Source: Peptacetobacter sp900550335 (GTDB lineage: Bacteria > Bacillota > Clostridia > Peptostreptococcales > Peptostreptococcaceae). From it: DNA of 64,000 nucleotides. Shown piece by piece: positions 51,139 through 59,994 of the stretch (positions are counted from its first letter, which is position 1; each line of letters starts with the position of its first letter). The notes under the pieces were generated by a model. It did no database searches. It saw only the letters and a list, made by a program, of their open reading frames with translations, and had not been told where the DNA came from. The DNA is taken from NCBI RefSeq assembly GCF_047528295.1, contig NZ_CP180001.1, positions 1,178,001 through 1,242,000 on the forward strand, given 5' to 3'. Both the position numbers and the translations under genes were made by a program.

Positions 51139-52998
51139 ATGTACAAATATTTGGATAAAGTAAACTCTCCTAAAGATATAAAAAATATGAATGTAGAAGA
51201 GTTAGACCTTCTTGCAAAGGATATTAGAAAATTTTTAGTTAGATCTGTATCTAAAACAGGAGGACATTTAGCATCTAATTTAGGAGTTGTTGAATTGACA
51301 TTGGCACTACACAAAGTGTTTGATAGTCCAAAAGATAAGATAGTATGGGATGTCGGTCATCAGTCATACGTACATAAAATTATTACTGGAAGAAAAGATA
51401 AATTTGATACATTGAGACAGCTTAATGGGATGAGTGGATTCCCAAAAGAAAAGGAAAGCTGTCATGACATAATAGATACAGGACATAGTTCTACTTCTAT
51501 ATCGACTGCAGTTGGACTTGCATGTGCAAGAGATATAAAAGGAGAAGATGGAAGTGTAATAGCAGTTATAGGAGATGGTTCTATAACAGGAGGGATGGCT
51601 CTAGAAGCTATCAATCAACTAGGATATATAAAAAATGATATGATAATTATCCTAAATGACAACGAAATGTCTATAGACAAAAATGTAGGTGGTATGTCTA
51701 CATATATGTCTGGTCTAATTAGAAATTCTAAAGTTCACAAAATGAAAGGTGAAGTAGATAGATTTTTAAATATGACTAGTACAGGTGGACAAATATCTAG
51801 AGCAGCAAGTAGACTTACAGATACAATAATGTATAGTTTTGTTCCTCAGGAATGTGCATTTTTTGATTCAATAGGTGTTAAATATTATGGACCTATAGAT
51901 GGACATAATATAAGTGATTTAATAGCATGTCTAAAAAATGCAAAAGAAAGAAAAGGGCCTATGCTTCTTCATGTAATTACTAAGAAGGGGAAAGGATATA
52001 GATATGCAGAGGAACACCCAGACAAGTATCATGGAGTGTCTAAATTTGATATTAAAGAAGGTGTTAAGCCTTCAGATAAAAAGAGTATATCAGCAGCTGT
52101 GGGAGAAAAATTATCTCAAATGGCTTGTATAGACGATAAAATCGTTGCTATAACAGCAGCGATGCCATCAGGTACAGGACTTAATGTATTTGAAAAAAAT
52201 CATCCAAATAGATATTATGATGTAGGAATAGCAGAACAACATGCAGTTGCTTTTTCGGCTGGACTTGCAAAAAATGGTATGAAACCATATTTTGCGGTTT
52301 ATTCGTCATTCCTACAAAGAGGATATGACCAAATTTTACATGATGTATGTATAACAGGTAAAAATGTTACATTTTTAATAGATAGAGCAGGACTTGTAGG
52401 GAATGATGGAGAAACTCATCATGGAGAGTTTGATTTATCGTACTTAAATAGCATACCTGGTATAACTGTGATGGCACCTAAAGATACTAAAGAGCTTATG
52501 GCTATGATGGATTTATCTTTAGAAATAGAAGGACCTTGTGCTATAAGATACCCTAGAGGAAATTCTTATGAATTAAATATAGGAAGCTATGGTAGATTAG
52601 AAAAAGGAACTTATGAAGTATTAAAAACAGGAGAAGAAACAGTAATTTTAGCTATAGGTGATATGGTTAAAAATGCGCTTGAAGCATCAGAAATTCTTGA
52701 AAAAGAAGGTAAAAAAGTTGGCGTTGTAAATGCTAGATTCTTAAAACCTATGGATGAAAAATTATTGGAAGAATTATTTTCTAATTATAAAAATATAGTA
52801 ACAGTTGAGGACAATATAATTGTAGGTGGATTCGGAAGTAGAGTATTACAATATGCAGCCGAAAATAAACACTACGATAATAGAGTTATTAATATAGCAT
52901 TGCCAGAAAAATTTATACCTCATGGAAGTTGTGATGAGCTACAAGAATTAGCGGGTATATCCGCAAATAAAATTGCAGAAAGAATAAGAGAAATTTAA
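51139..52998 (+). CDS. dxs: 1-deoxy-D-xylulose-5-phosphate synthase
   Basis: 619 residues from ATG 51139 (AGAGGTGA; the GTG at 51130 lies in it). Thiamine-PP motif GDGSITGGMALEAINQLG..NDN, DVGHQSYVHKI and YDVGIAEQHAV with catalytic Glu. First step of the MEP isoprenoid pathway; depends on thiamine pyrophosphate, which thiN supplies. Confidence 0.97.
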   Translation: MYKYLDKVNSPKDIKNMNVEELDLLAKDIRKFLVRSVSKTGGHLASNLGVVELTLALHKVFDSPKDKIVWDVGHQSYVHKIITGRKDKFDTLRQLNGMSGFPKEKESCHDIIDTGHSSTSISTAVGLACARDIKGEDGSVIAVIGDGSITGGMALEAINQLGYIKNDMIIILNDNEMSIDKNVGGMSTYMSGLIRNSKVHKMKGEVDRFLNMTSTGGQISRAASRLTDTIMYSFVPQECAFFDSIGVKYYGPIDGHNISDLIACLKNAKERKGPMLLHVITKKGKGYRYAEEHPDKYHGVSKFDIKEGVKPSDKKSISAAVGEKLSQMACIDDKIVAITAAMPSGTGLNVFEKNHPNRYYDVGIAEQHAVAFSAGLAKNGMKPYFAVYSSFLQRGYDQILHDVCITGKNVTFLIDRAGLVGNDGETHHGEFDLSYLNSIPGITVMAPKDTKELMAMMDLSLEIEGPCAIRYPRGNSYELNIGSYGRLEKGTYEVLKTGEETVILAIGDMVKNALEASEILEKEGKKVGVVNARFLKPMDEKLLEELFSNYKNIVTVEDNIIVGGFGSRVLQYAAENKHYDNRVINIALPEKFIPHGSCDELQELAGISANKIAERIREI

Positions 52999-53060
52999 AG
53001 TTTTAAAAAGATTTAAGGTTTATAGCGTATAAAAGCGTATAAATTTTGGAAAGGATTAAT

Positions 53061-53873
53061 ATGAAGAAGAGAATAGATGTACTTCTTGTTGAGCAGGGTT
53101 ACTTCGAAAGTAGAGAAAGAGCTAAAAAAGCTATAATGGCTGGATTAGTTTTTGTAGATAATCAGAGATGTGACAAAGCTGGTACAGAAGTAAAGGAAGA
53201 TGCAAATATAGAAGTAAAAGGAAATCCAATACCTTATGTTAGTAGAGGTGGGCTAAAATTAGAAAAGGCTATGAAGAATTTTGACCTTACTTTAGAGGGA
53301 AAAATCTGTATGGATATAGGAGCATCTACTGGAGGATTTACAGATTGTATGCTTCAAAATGGAGCTATAAAGGTGTTCTCAATAGATGTTGGATATGGAC
53401 AGTTAGCTTGGAAGCTTAGAAGTGATGAAAGAGTAGTTTGTATGGAAAGAACTAATATAAGAAATGTAACTACTGAGGATTTAAAAGAATTCCCTGATTT
53501 TGCTTCTATAGACGTATCATTTATATCATTAAAATTAGTACTTCCTGTAGCTAAAAAACTTCTTAGAGATGGTGGGGAAATAGTTGCCCTTATAAAACCT
53601 CAGTTTGAAGCGGGAAGAGAAAAAGTAGGTAAAAAAGGTGTTGTAAGAGAGACATCTACTCATATAGAAGTTATAGAAATGATTTCTGATTTTGCTGTAG
53701 AAAATGGATTTGCTATCAAAAATCTAGACTTCTCACCAATAAAAGGGCCAGAAGGAAATATAGAATATTTAATACATCTATGCACATCAAATGAAGGATT
53801 TACTTATGACAGAGAAAAACACTTTGAAAATATAAGAGAAGTTGTTGAAAAATCTCATCAGCTTAGTAAATAA
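53061..53873 (+). CDS. tlyA: TlyA-family rRNA methyltransferase
   Basis: 270 residues from ATG 53061 (GGAAAGGA). N-terminal S4 domain (RIDVLLVEQGYFESRERAKKAIMAGLV) then FtsJ-like SAM domain with KICMDIGASTGGFTDCMLQ and SIDVSFISLK. 2'-O-methylates rRNA in relatives. In Bacillus argR normally follows; here recN follows directly. Confidence 0.95.
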   Translation: MKKRIDVLLVEQGYFESRERAKKAIMAGLVFVDNQRCDKAGTEVKEDANIEVKGNPIPYVSRGGLKLEKAMKNFDLTLEGKICMDIGASTGGFTDCMLQNGAIKVFSIDVGYGQLAWKLRSDERVVCMERTNIRNVTTEDLKEFPDFASIDVSFISLKLVLPVAKKLLRDGGEIVALIKPQFEAGREKVGKKGVVRETSTHIEVIEMISDFAVENGFAIKNLDFSPIKGPEGNIEYLIHLCTSNEGFTYDREKHFENIREVVEKSHQLSK

Positions 53874-53922
53874 AAATTAAAATAGAAAATTTTGCACTAA
53901 ATCGATATGATTTGTGAGCTTG

Positions 53923-53964
53923 GAGGTGAGTTTGTAGTATTTTTATATACTACATATAGGTTTG
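53923..53964 (+). promoter_or_regulatory. recN translation start region with hairpin between ribosome site and TTG
   Basis: TTGGAGGTGAG ends at about 53932; GTAGTAT (53935-53941) pairs with ATACTAC (53948-53954); the TTG is at 53962-53964. With the hairpin formed the effective spacing is shortened to a usable distance. Confidence 0.5.
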
Positions 53965-55656
53965 ATTCTCGAAATATATATGAAAAATTGTGCTCTTGTA
54001 GAGGAGTTAAGGCTCACTATAGACAAAAACTTGAATATTTTAACTGGGGAAACAGGTTCGGGAAAATCTATTATAATAGATGCACTTGGGCTATGTCTGG
54101 GAAATAAATACGATAAATCATTTTTAAGAAAAGGAACTGAAAAAGGTCTTGTAGAGGCAGTTTTTTATTCTGAAAATGAAAATTTAAAAAGAATAATGTC
54201 TGAAAATGATATTGATATGGAAGATGGAATAGTTACTATTGCAAGGGTAATCTATTCTGATGGAAAAAGTACAGCTAGGGTCAATGGAAGGACTGTAAAA
54301 TTAACACTTCTTAAAGAAATAGTGTCTTATTTGATAGATGTCCATGGACAGCATCAAAATCAGCTTTTATTTGATCCTAGTAGACATCTAAAATTTATAG
54401 ATGCATTTGCAGGAGAAAAGATTTTAGATTCTAAAAATGAATATAAAGAACTGTACTCTAAATACTCACAAATAAAGTCTGAGTTATCAAGATTAAATGA
54501 TAATAAAGATGAAATGGAAATTCAGAGGGAAATAGATTTATTGAAATTCCAAATAGATGAGATAGAGGCGGCAAATTTAAATGCTGAAGAATATGAGGAA
54601 CTTATTCAAAAGAGGGATGTATTTAGAAATAGTGAAAAAATATTTAATAATCTAAATGTATCCTATGAGGCAATACACAATAGCGAAATAAATGCTATAG
54701 ATATTGTAGGAAGGGTAGTTAGTGAATTATCGCCAATATCATCTTTTGATAAAAAAATAGAAAATATTTACAATGAAGTAGAAAGAATAATGTACGAGTT
54801 ACAGGATCTTTCTGGTGAAATAAGAGATTATAAAGATAGTATAAATTTTGAACCGTATGAACTTGAACAGATTGAGATAAGATTAAATGATATAAACAAT
54901 CTTAGAAGAAAATATGGAGATACTATAGAGGATATATTCAAATTCCATGAAAAAATATCTAAAAGATTGTACGATATTTTAAATAGGGATGAAGAAAAGG
55001 AAAGACTAAAGGAAGAATTAGAATCTATAGAAAAAGAATTATATAAAAAATCAGAAGTATTAACTGAAATTAGAAAAGAAGAGGCTGAAAAAATGGCAGC
55101 TCTTTTAATTGAAGAACTTGATAGCATGGACATGAAGAATGTAAGATTCTCAACAGAATTTAGCGATAGAGATTTTACAGCAGAAGGAAGAGATTTAGCT
55201 GAATTTATGATTTCTTTCAACGTTGGAGAAGATTTAAGACCTATATCAAAGGTAGCGTCTGGTGGGGAAATATCTAGATTCATGCTTGCATTTAAGACTA
55301 TTTTAGCGGATACAGACGAGATAGAAACATTAGTATTTGATGAAATTGATACAGGAATAAGTGGTATAGCAGCTCAAAATGTTGGAGAAAAATTATCTGA
55401 TATAGCTTCTAAGAAGCAGATTATTTGTATAACTCATCTTCCTCAAATTGCTGCAAATGCAGATACTCACTACTGTATAGAAAAGAAAACTGATGGTGAA
55501 AGAACATTTACAACTGTAGAAAAGCTAGACTACGATGGTAGAAAAAGAGAAATATCTAGGTTAATATCAGGAAAACAAATAACAGAAAAAACAATAGAAC
55601 ATGCTAAGGAAATCTTGTCTCTTTCAGAGGCGTATAAAATAAATAGAGTTTTGTAG
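53962..55656 (+). CDS. recN: DNA repair protein RecN
   Basis: 564 residues from TTG 53962 giving ILEIYMKNCALVEEL, aligned with the family start LLELxIKNFALIE; ATG 53980 would cut this conserved strand. SMC-like: Walker A GETGSGKSII, coiled coils (about 155-360), signature ASGGEISRFMLAFK, Walker B LVFDEIDTGISG. The GGAGGTGAG ribosome site is 30 bases upstream, separated by a GTAGTAT/ATACTAC hairpin that may bring it close. Confidence 0.95.
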   Translation: MILEIYMKNCALVEELRLTIDKNLNILTGETGSGKSIIIDALGLCLGNKYDKSFLRKGTEKGLVEAVFYSENENLKRIMSENDIDMEDGIVTIARVIYSDGKSTARVNGRTVKLTLLKEIVSYLIDVHGQHQNQLLFDPSRHLKFIDAFAGEKILDSKNEYKELYSKYSQIKSELSRLNDNKDEMEIQREIDLLKFQIDEIEAANLNAEEYEELIQKRDVFRNSEKIFNNLNVSYEAIHNSEINAIDIVGRVVSELSPISSFDKKIENIYNEVERIMYELQDLSGEIRDYKDSINFEPYELEQIEIRLNDINNLRRKYGDTIEDIFKFHEKISKRLYDILNRDEEKERLKEELESIEKELYKKSEVLTEIRKEEAEKMAALLIEELDSMDMKNVRFSTEFSDRDFTAEGRDLAEFMISFNVGEDLRPISKVASGGEISRFMLAFKTILADTDEIETLVFDEIDTGISGIAAQNVGEKLSDIASKKQIICITHLPQIAANADTHYCIEKKTDGERTFTTVEKLDYDGRKREISRLISGKQITEKTIEHAKEILSLSEAYKINRVL

Positions 55657-55709
55657 AAGATTTAAAAAGTATTAAATATATTTTAGACCTTTAACCAGGG
55701 GGAAGTGGA

Positions 55710-56186
55710 ATGGAAACTAATGAAAAGATATTGTATACAAGTATATACAAATATCTAGAAGAAGCCCAAGTAGAAGATTTAAACGACGAGGATATAAAAT
55801 TTATAAATACTATTGAGTTGGATACAAGAGAATTTATAAAGGATATAGGTATTCGAGCTAGTTTAAAGGGATATAAGTATATAAAAGAATCTATTTATGT
55901 AGAATTATTAAAGGATACTAAATACGATGTAAAAGAATACAATACTCTAATAACTACTATAGCAGAGGAAAATAATACCGAAAAATACAATATAGAAAGA
56001 AGTATGAGATATGCTATAGAGGTTCTAAAAAATAGCAGAGACTATAATGAACTGAATAAATTTTTAGGTAAGGATGTTTTTTCAAAATACAATATGCCTA
56101 CAAATTTAGAATTTATTTTTTATGCAGCTGAAAAGATACGAGATTCTAAAAGTAAATGCAATACTTTCAGAAATAAAATAATTTAA
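55710..56186 (+). CDS. Stand-alone Spo0A C-terminal (DNA-binding) domain protein, receiver domain absent
   Basis: 158 residues. Residues 41-145 align with the Spo0A effector domain: FIKDIGIRASLKGYKYIKESI, NNTEKYNIERSMRYAIEV and MPTNLEFIFYAAEKIRD correspond to the family's IHEIG..AHIKGY.Y.REAI, YNTT..RVERAIRHAIEV and KPTN.EFIAM.ADKLR. DNA-contact Glu96, Arg97 and Arg100 are kept; one contact Arg is Asn. The ~40-residue N-terminus is not a CheY-like receiver and has no phosphorylatable Asp pocket. Sits where spo0A normally follows recN-spoIVB; spoIVB is gone. GGGGGAAG ribosome site. Confidence 0.88.
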   Translation: METNEKILYTSIYKYLEEAQVEDLNDEDIKFINTIELDTREFIKDIGIRASLKGYKYIKESIYVELLKDTKYDVKEYNTLITTIAEENNTEKYNIERSMRYAIEVLKNSRDYNELNKFLGKDVFSKYNMPTNLEFIFYAAEKIRDSKSKCNTFRNKII

Positions 56187-56222
56187 AAAAGTATTACATT
56201 GGGAATAAAAGTTAAATTTTGT

Positions 56223-56258
56223 GGAAGTGACGATTAAATTCGTACTTCCTATTTTTTT
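56223..56258 (+). terminator. Terminator after the Spo0A-like gene
   Basis: GGAAGTGACG..CGTACTTCC stem (56223-56249) followed by ATTTTTTT. Confidence 0.85.
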
Positions 56259-56438
56259 GTAAAAATAAAAATATAATAAAAGTTAAAAAAGTATTTGAAA
56301 TTGAGCGATTATGCCATGCCAAAAGTGTTTATAAAAAATAATTTTAAAAAAATAAATCTAAAAATGTTAAAAATAAGCGGTTAAATAGAAAAATATGGTA
56401 TAATATAATGTGATTTTATGAAATTTGGAGGGTTTGAT

Positions 56439-57560
56439 ATGATAGTCAAGGCACCGATAAGGGTAGACCGCAAAACAAAGAAGCTTGCTAAAAGAATTCA
56501 GCCTGGTGAGATAGCAGTTATCAACCACGTTGATATAGATGAGGTTGCAGCAAACTCTTTAGTTGAAGCTAAGGTCAAATTAGTTATAAATGCCGCTGAG
56601 TCTATAAGTGGTAGATATCCTAATAAGGGACCTGGAATTTTAACAGAAAACAACATACTTATAATAGATAGAGTAGGAGAAGATGTTTTTAATAATGTAA
56701 CTGAAGGTGAAACATTAGTAGTAGAAGATGGAAAAATATTCCGTGGTGATGAACTTATAGGCGAAGGTGATGTTCTTACTAAAGAAAAAGTAGCTGTTCA
56801 GATTAAATTAGCATACGACAACTTAGGAGAAGAATTAGACAGATTTATAGACAATACAATAGAATATGCTAAGAAAGAAAAAGGTTTTATACTTGGAGAA
56901 GTAGAAATTCCTAAGGTTAAAACAAAATATCGGGGAAAACAGGTTCTTATAGTTGTAAGAGGACAGGATTACAAAGAAGATTTAGCAACAATGATTTCTT
57001 ATATTGAAGAGGTTAAACCAATTTTAGTAGGTGTAGACGGTGGAGCAGATGCACTTATGGAATTTGGATATAAACCAGATGTTGTAGTAGGAGATATGGA
57101 TAGTGTAGGCGATGAATCATTAAAGGCAGCTGGAGAAATTGTCGTACATGCATACACAGACGGTAGAGCACCAGGGCTTAAAAGAGTTCAGGAATTAGGG
57201 CTTGATGCTGTAGTATTCCCAGCTCCAGGTACAAGTGAAGATATAGCGATGCTTATAGCATACGAATACAATGCTGAGTTAATAGTTGCACTTGGAACTC
57301 ATTCTAATATAATAGACTTCCTTGAAAAAGGTAGAAAAGGTATGGCGAGTACTTTCCTAGTTAGAATGAAGATAGGTGCTAAGCTTATCGACGCAAAAGG
57401 GGTAAACCTTTTATACAGAAGTAAATTAAAAATAAAATATATTTGGGCATTAATAGCGACTGCATTATTCCCAGTATTAATACTGGCATCATTATCGCCA
57501 AAAATGCAGCAGTTTATACAGCTTATGCAGCTAAAATTAAGAATAATGCTTAATATGTAG
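56439..57560 (+). CDS. steA: SteA-like protein (thiamine-pyrophosphokinase-fold, membrane-anchored)
   Basis: 373 residues from ATG 56439 (GGAGGGTT upstream). Middle region GVDGGADALMEFGYKPDVVVGDMDSVGDE resembles the nucleotide site of ThiN; C-terminus has a membrane helix (IWALIATALFPVLILASL). Matches the SteA family, a septal cell-envelope protein partner of SteB in actinobacteria; role in clostridia not established. A TATAAT at 56399-56404 is a likely -10. Confidence 0.85.
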   Translation: MIVKAPIRVDRKTKKLAKRIQPGEIAVINHVDIDEVAANSLVEAKVKLVINAAESISGRYPNKGPGILTENNILIIDRVGEDVFNNVTEGETLVVEDGKIFRGDELIGEGDVLTKEKVAVQIKLAYDNLGEELDRFIDNTIEYAKKEKGFILGEVEIPKVKTKYRGKQVLIVVRGQDYKEDLATMISYIEEVKPILVGVDGGADALMEFGYKPDVVVGDMDSVGDESLKAAGEIVVHAYTDGRAPGLKRVQELGLDAVVFPAPGTSEDIAMLIAYEYNAELIVALGTHSNIIDFLEKGRKGMASTFLVRMKIGAKLIDAKGVNLLYRSKLKIKYIWALIATALFPVLILASLSPKMQQFIQLMQLKLRIMLNM

Positions 57561-57582
57561 TTTTTAACAGGAGGAAAATATT

Positions 57583-58455
57583 ATGCATATAAATATGAAA
57601 TATTATATTGTTTCGATTGGGGCAATATTCCTAGCTTTAGGTATAGGTATACTTGTAGGATTCAATCTAAACAATAACGAAGAAATTAACAAACAGCAGG
57701 CTTCTATAATAGAACAGCTTGATGAAGAATTTAATACTATTAAAGAAGAAAATGATACATTATCAAGTGATTTAAAAGAAACAGATAAAAAATACAATGA
57801 TTTAATAGAATATGTAAATGCAAATGCAGATGCTTTAATGACAGGTTCTTTATCAGGTAAAAAAGTTGCTGTTATATCTACTTATGGAAGAACAGAAAAT
57901 GTAGATAAATTAAAAGAAATAGTAAATTCAAATGAAGGTTCAGTAGCTTTTGAATTAGTATTCAATAAAGAAATAACTGACGAAGAAATAATAAAAGAGG
58001 CTGCAAAGAAAACTGGAGAAAAATTCAAATCAACTGAGGATGTTGTAAATTATGTATTCGATATAGTAAAAAGAGGTAATGCAGAAACTCTTGCTCCACT
58101 AGAAGAATTAAAAATGATAGATTTAAATTCTGAAAGCGATGATATAGCAAACTTCTCATCTGTTTTAATATCAGCAGCATCAGAATCATCAGATCCAGCA
58201 AAGCAGTTTAATGCACTTGACAAATTTGTAGTATCAAAATTAAAATCTGAAAACAAATATGTAGTTGAAGCACAGACAAAAGGAGCTAAAACTTCATACG
58301 TTGAACAGTACGCTAAAAATAAAGCAGCAACTGTAGATAATATAGATGAAAAAACAGGAGAACTTTCTTTAGTTGCTCTAGTACAGGATGAAAATCTTGT
58401 AGGTAATTTCGGAAGATTAGATACAGCATCTTCTCTAATCCCAATGGAAAAATAA
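57583..58455 (+). CDS. steB: SteB / MctB-like membrane protein (copper transporter-like domain family)
   Basis: 290 residues: one N-terminal membrane helix (about 7-26, ending LGIGILVGFNLNN), a coiled coil (about 36-75), then a globular extracytoplasmic-type domain. This is the layout of the MctB/SteB family, annotated as copper transporter but not shown to move copper in Firmicutes; no metal-rich motif is visible. Always beside SteA, so the SteB reading is preferred. AGGAGGA ribosome site. Confidence 0.8.
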   Translation: MHINMKYYIVSIGAIFLALGIGILVGFNLNNNEEINKQQASIIEQLDEEFNTIKEENDTLSSDLKETDKKYNDLIEYVNANADALMTGSLSGKKVAVISTYGRTENVDKLKEIVNSNEGSVAFELVFNKEITDEEIIKEAAKKTGEKFKSTEDVVNYVFDIVKRGNAETLAPLEELKMIDLNSESDDIANFSSVLISAASESSDPAKQFNALDKFVVSKLKSENKYVVEAQTKGAKTSYVEQYAKNKAATVDNIDEKTGELSLVALVQDENLVGNFGRLDTASSLIPMEK

Positions 58456-58465
58456 GGAGAAAAAA

Positions 58466-59164
58466 ATGGAACATTATACAAGTATAATAATGCCAGCATT
58501 TAATGAGGGTAGCAGAATAAAAGCTACCCTTGAAGGAATTGTTGGCATAGATGAAATAAATGAAATAATAGTTGTCGACGATGGTTCTTCTGATAATACA
58601 GAATCAGAGGCTAAAAGTGTAGACAGCGAAAAAGTGAAGGTATTTAGACTTGATAAAAACAGAGGTAAGGGATATGCTCTTAACTTTGGATTAAAAGAAG
58701 CTCTAAAAAATGCTGATATAGTAGGTTTCTTAGATGCAGATTTAGGGTCTTGTTCTTCAGAAGTAATAAAAATAATAAAACCAGTATTCAATGACGAAGC
58801 AGATGTAACAATAGCACAGTTCCCTGGAGCTAAGAAAAAGGGAGGATTAGGTCTTGTAAAAGGTCTAGCTAAAGAATCTGTGTATGAAATGACAGGTGTT
58901 GAATTAAATGCCAGTATATCAGGTCAGAGAATATTCAAAAAAGAAGTAATAGAAAGATTTGATACAATACCTTATGGATATGGTGTCGAAGTTGGTATGT
59001 CTATAGACATATTAAAATGGGGATACAGAATTAAAGAAGTTCCAGTAGAAATGACTCACAACGAAACAGGAAGAGATTTAAAAGGATTTATCCACAGAGG
59101 TAAACAGTATTACCATATCAAAAAAGTTGTAAAACAGAAGAAAAAGGAATGGGGTGCTAAGTAA
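58466..59164 (+). CDS. Family 2 glycosyltransferase
   Basis: 232 residues. IIMPAFNEGSRIKATLEGI and IIVVDDGSSDNTE form the nucleotide-sugar site; FLDADLGS is the DxD-like metal motif. No membrane helices. Cell-envelope glycan or lipid-linked sugar transfer is likely given neighbours SteA/SteB and the MraY-like gene. AAGGAGAA ribosome site. TAATG overlap with the next gene. Confidence 0.88.
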   Translation: MEHYTSIIMPAFNEGSRIKATLEGIVGIDEINEIIVVDDGSSDNTESEAKSVDSEKVKVFRLDKNRGKGYALNFGLKEALKNADIVGFLDADLGSCSSEVIKIIKPVFNDEADVTIAQFPGAKKKGGLGLVKGLAKESVYEMTGVELNASISGQRIFKKEVIERFDTIPYGYGVEVGMSIDILKWGYRIKEVPVEMTHNETGRDLKGFIHRGKQYYHIKKVVKQKKKEWGAK

Positions 59165-59988
59165 TGGCAGATATATACATTATGCTTATACTTGCATTAG
59201 TAGGATTTGTAGGTACACTTCTTATAATTCCTATGTTCAAAAAAATGTTAATAGAAGGCGAAATTGTTAGACCTAACTACAAACAGGATATGATACCTGT
59301 AAGTATGGGGATAGTATTCGTTCCAATGCTTGTTATATCATCTATGGTGCTTGCATATATAGATAGAGATCAAGAACACATGAAATATTTATTTATGTTC
59401 TTATTTGCAGCTTTATCTATGTCATTTGCAGGGATAATGGACGATATAATAGGAAATAGAAATGTAAGTGGTTTAAAAGGACACTTTAAAAGTCTTTTTA
59501 AAGGAACTCTTACAACAGGTGGATTTAAAGCACTTTACGGTGGATTTGTTGGATTATTAATATCAGTAGTTTTAACAAGAAGTATACCTGAAATAGTTTT
59601 AAATACACTTATAATAGCACTTTCTACAAATCTTATGAACTTAATGGATTTAAGACCAGGAAGAGCTATAAAAGTTTACTTAGTTATAATGATTGTTATG
59701 ATAGCAACACTTACTGGATTTACTAGAATATTACCATTTTTAATAGTTCCAGCAGTTCTTGCTTACTTTAATCAGGATTTAAAGGCAAAATGTATGATGG
59801 GAGATGCTGGTTCAAATGTTCTTGGTATATCAATAGGTATATTTATGGCATTTGGATATTCAATGAATGTAAAAATAGGATGGCTAGTTTTCCTAGTACT
59901 TATCCATATTTTAACAGAAAAGTATTCTCTTACTAAAATAATAGAAAAAAATAAAGTCCTTAATTTCTTGGACAGATTAGGAAGGTAG
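59164..59988 (+). CDS. MraY/WecA-superfamily phosphosugar transferase-like membrane protein
   Basis: 274 residues with about eight membrane helices. Conserved-family segments: VRPNYKQDMIPVSMGI near the start, MDDIIGNR, NLMNLMDLRPGRAIK and MGDAGSNVLG. It is shorter than MraY (~320) and LMDLRPGR replaces the usual NLxDGxDGLA motif, so activity may differ. Translationally coupled to the glycosyltransferase gene (TAATG). Confidence 0.82.
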   Translation: MADIYIMLILALVGFVGTLLIIPMFKKMLIEGEIVRPNYKQDMIPVSMGIVFVPMLVISSMVLAYIDRDQEHMKYLFMFLFAALSMSFAGIMDDIIGNRNVSGLKGHFKSLFKGTLTTGGFKALYGGFVGLLISVVLTRSIPEIVLNTLIIALSTNLMNLMDLRPGRAIKVYLVIMIVMIATLTGFTRILPFLIVPAVLAYFNQDLKAKCMMGDAGSNVLGISIGIFMAFGYSMNVKIGWLVFLVLIHILTEKYSLTKIIEKNKVLNFLDRLGR

Positions 59989-59994
59989 TCATTT

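Noticed and set aside
53907..54107. 66-residue plus-strand ORF with a good-looking ribosome region at the recN start
   Set aside because: Overlaps the recN N-terminus in another frame and encodes no recognisable protein.
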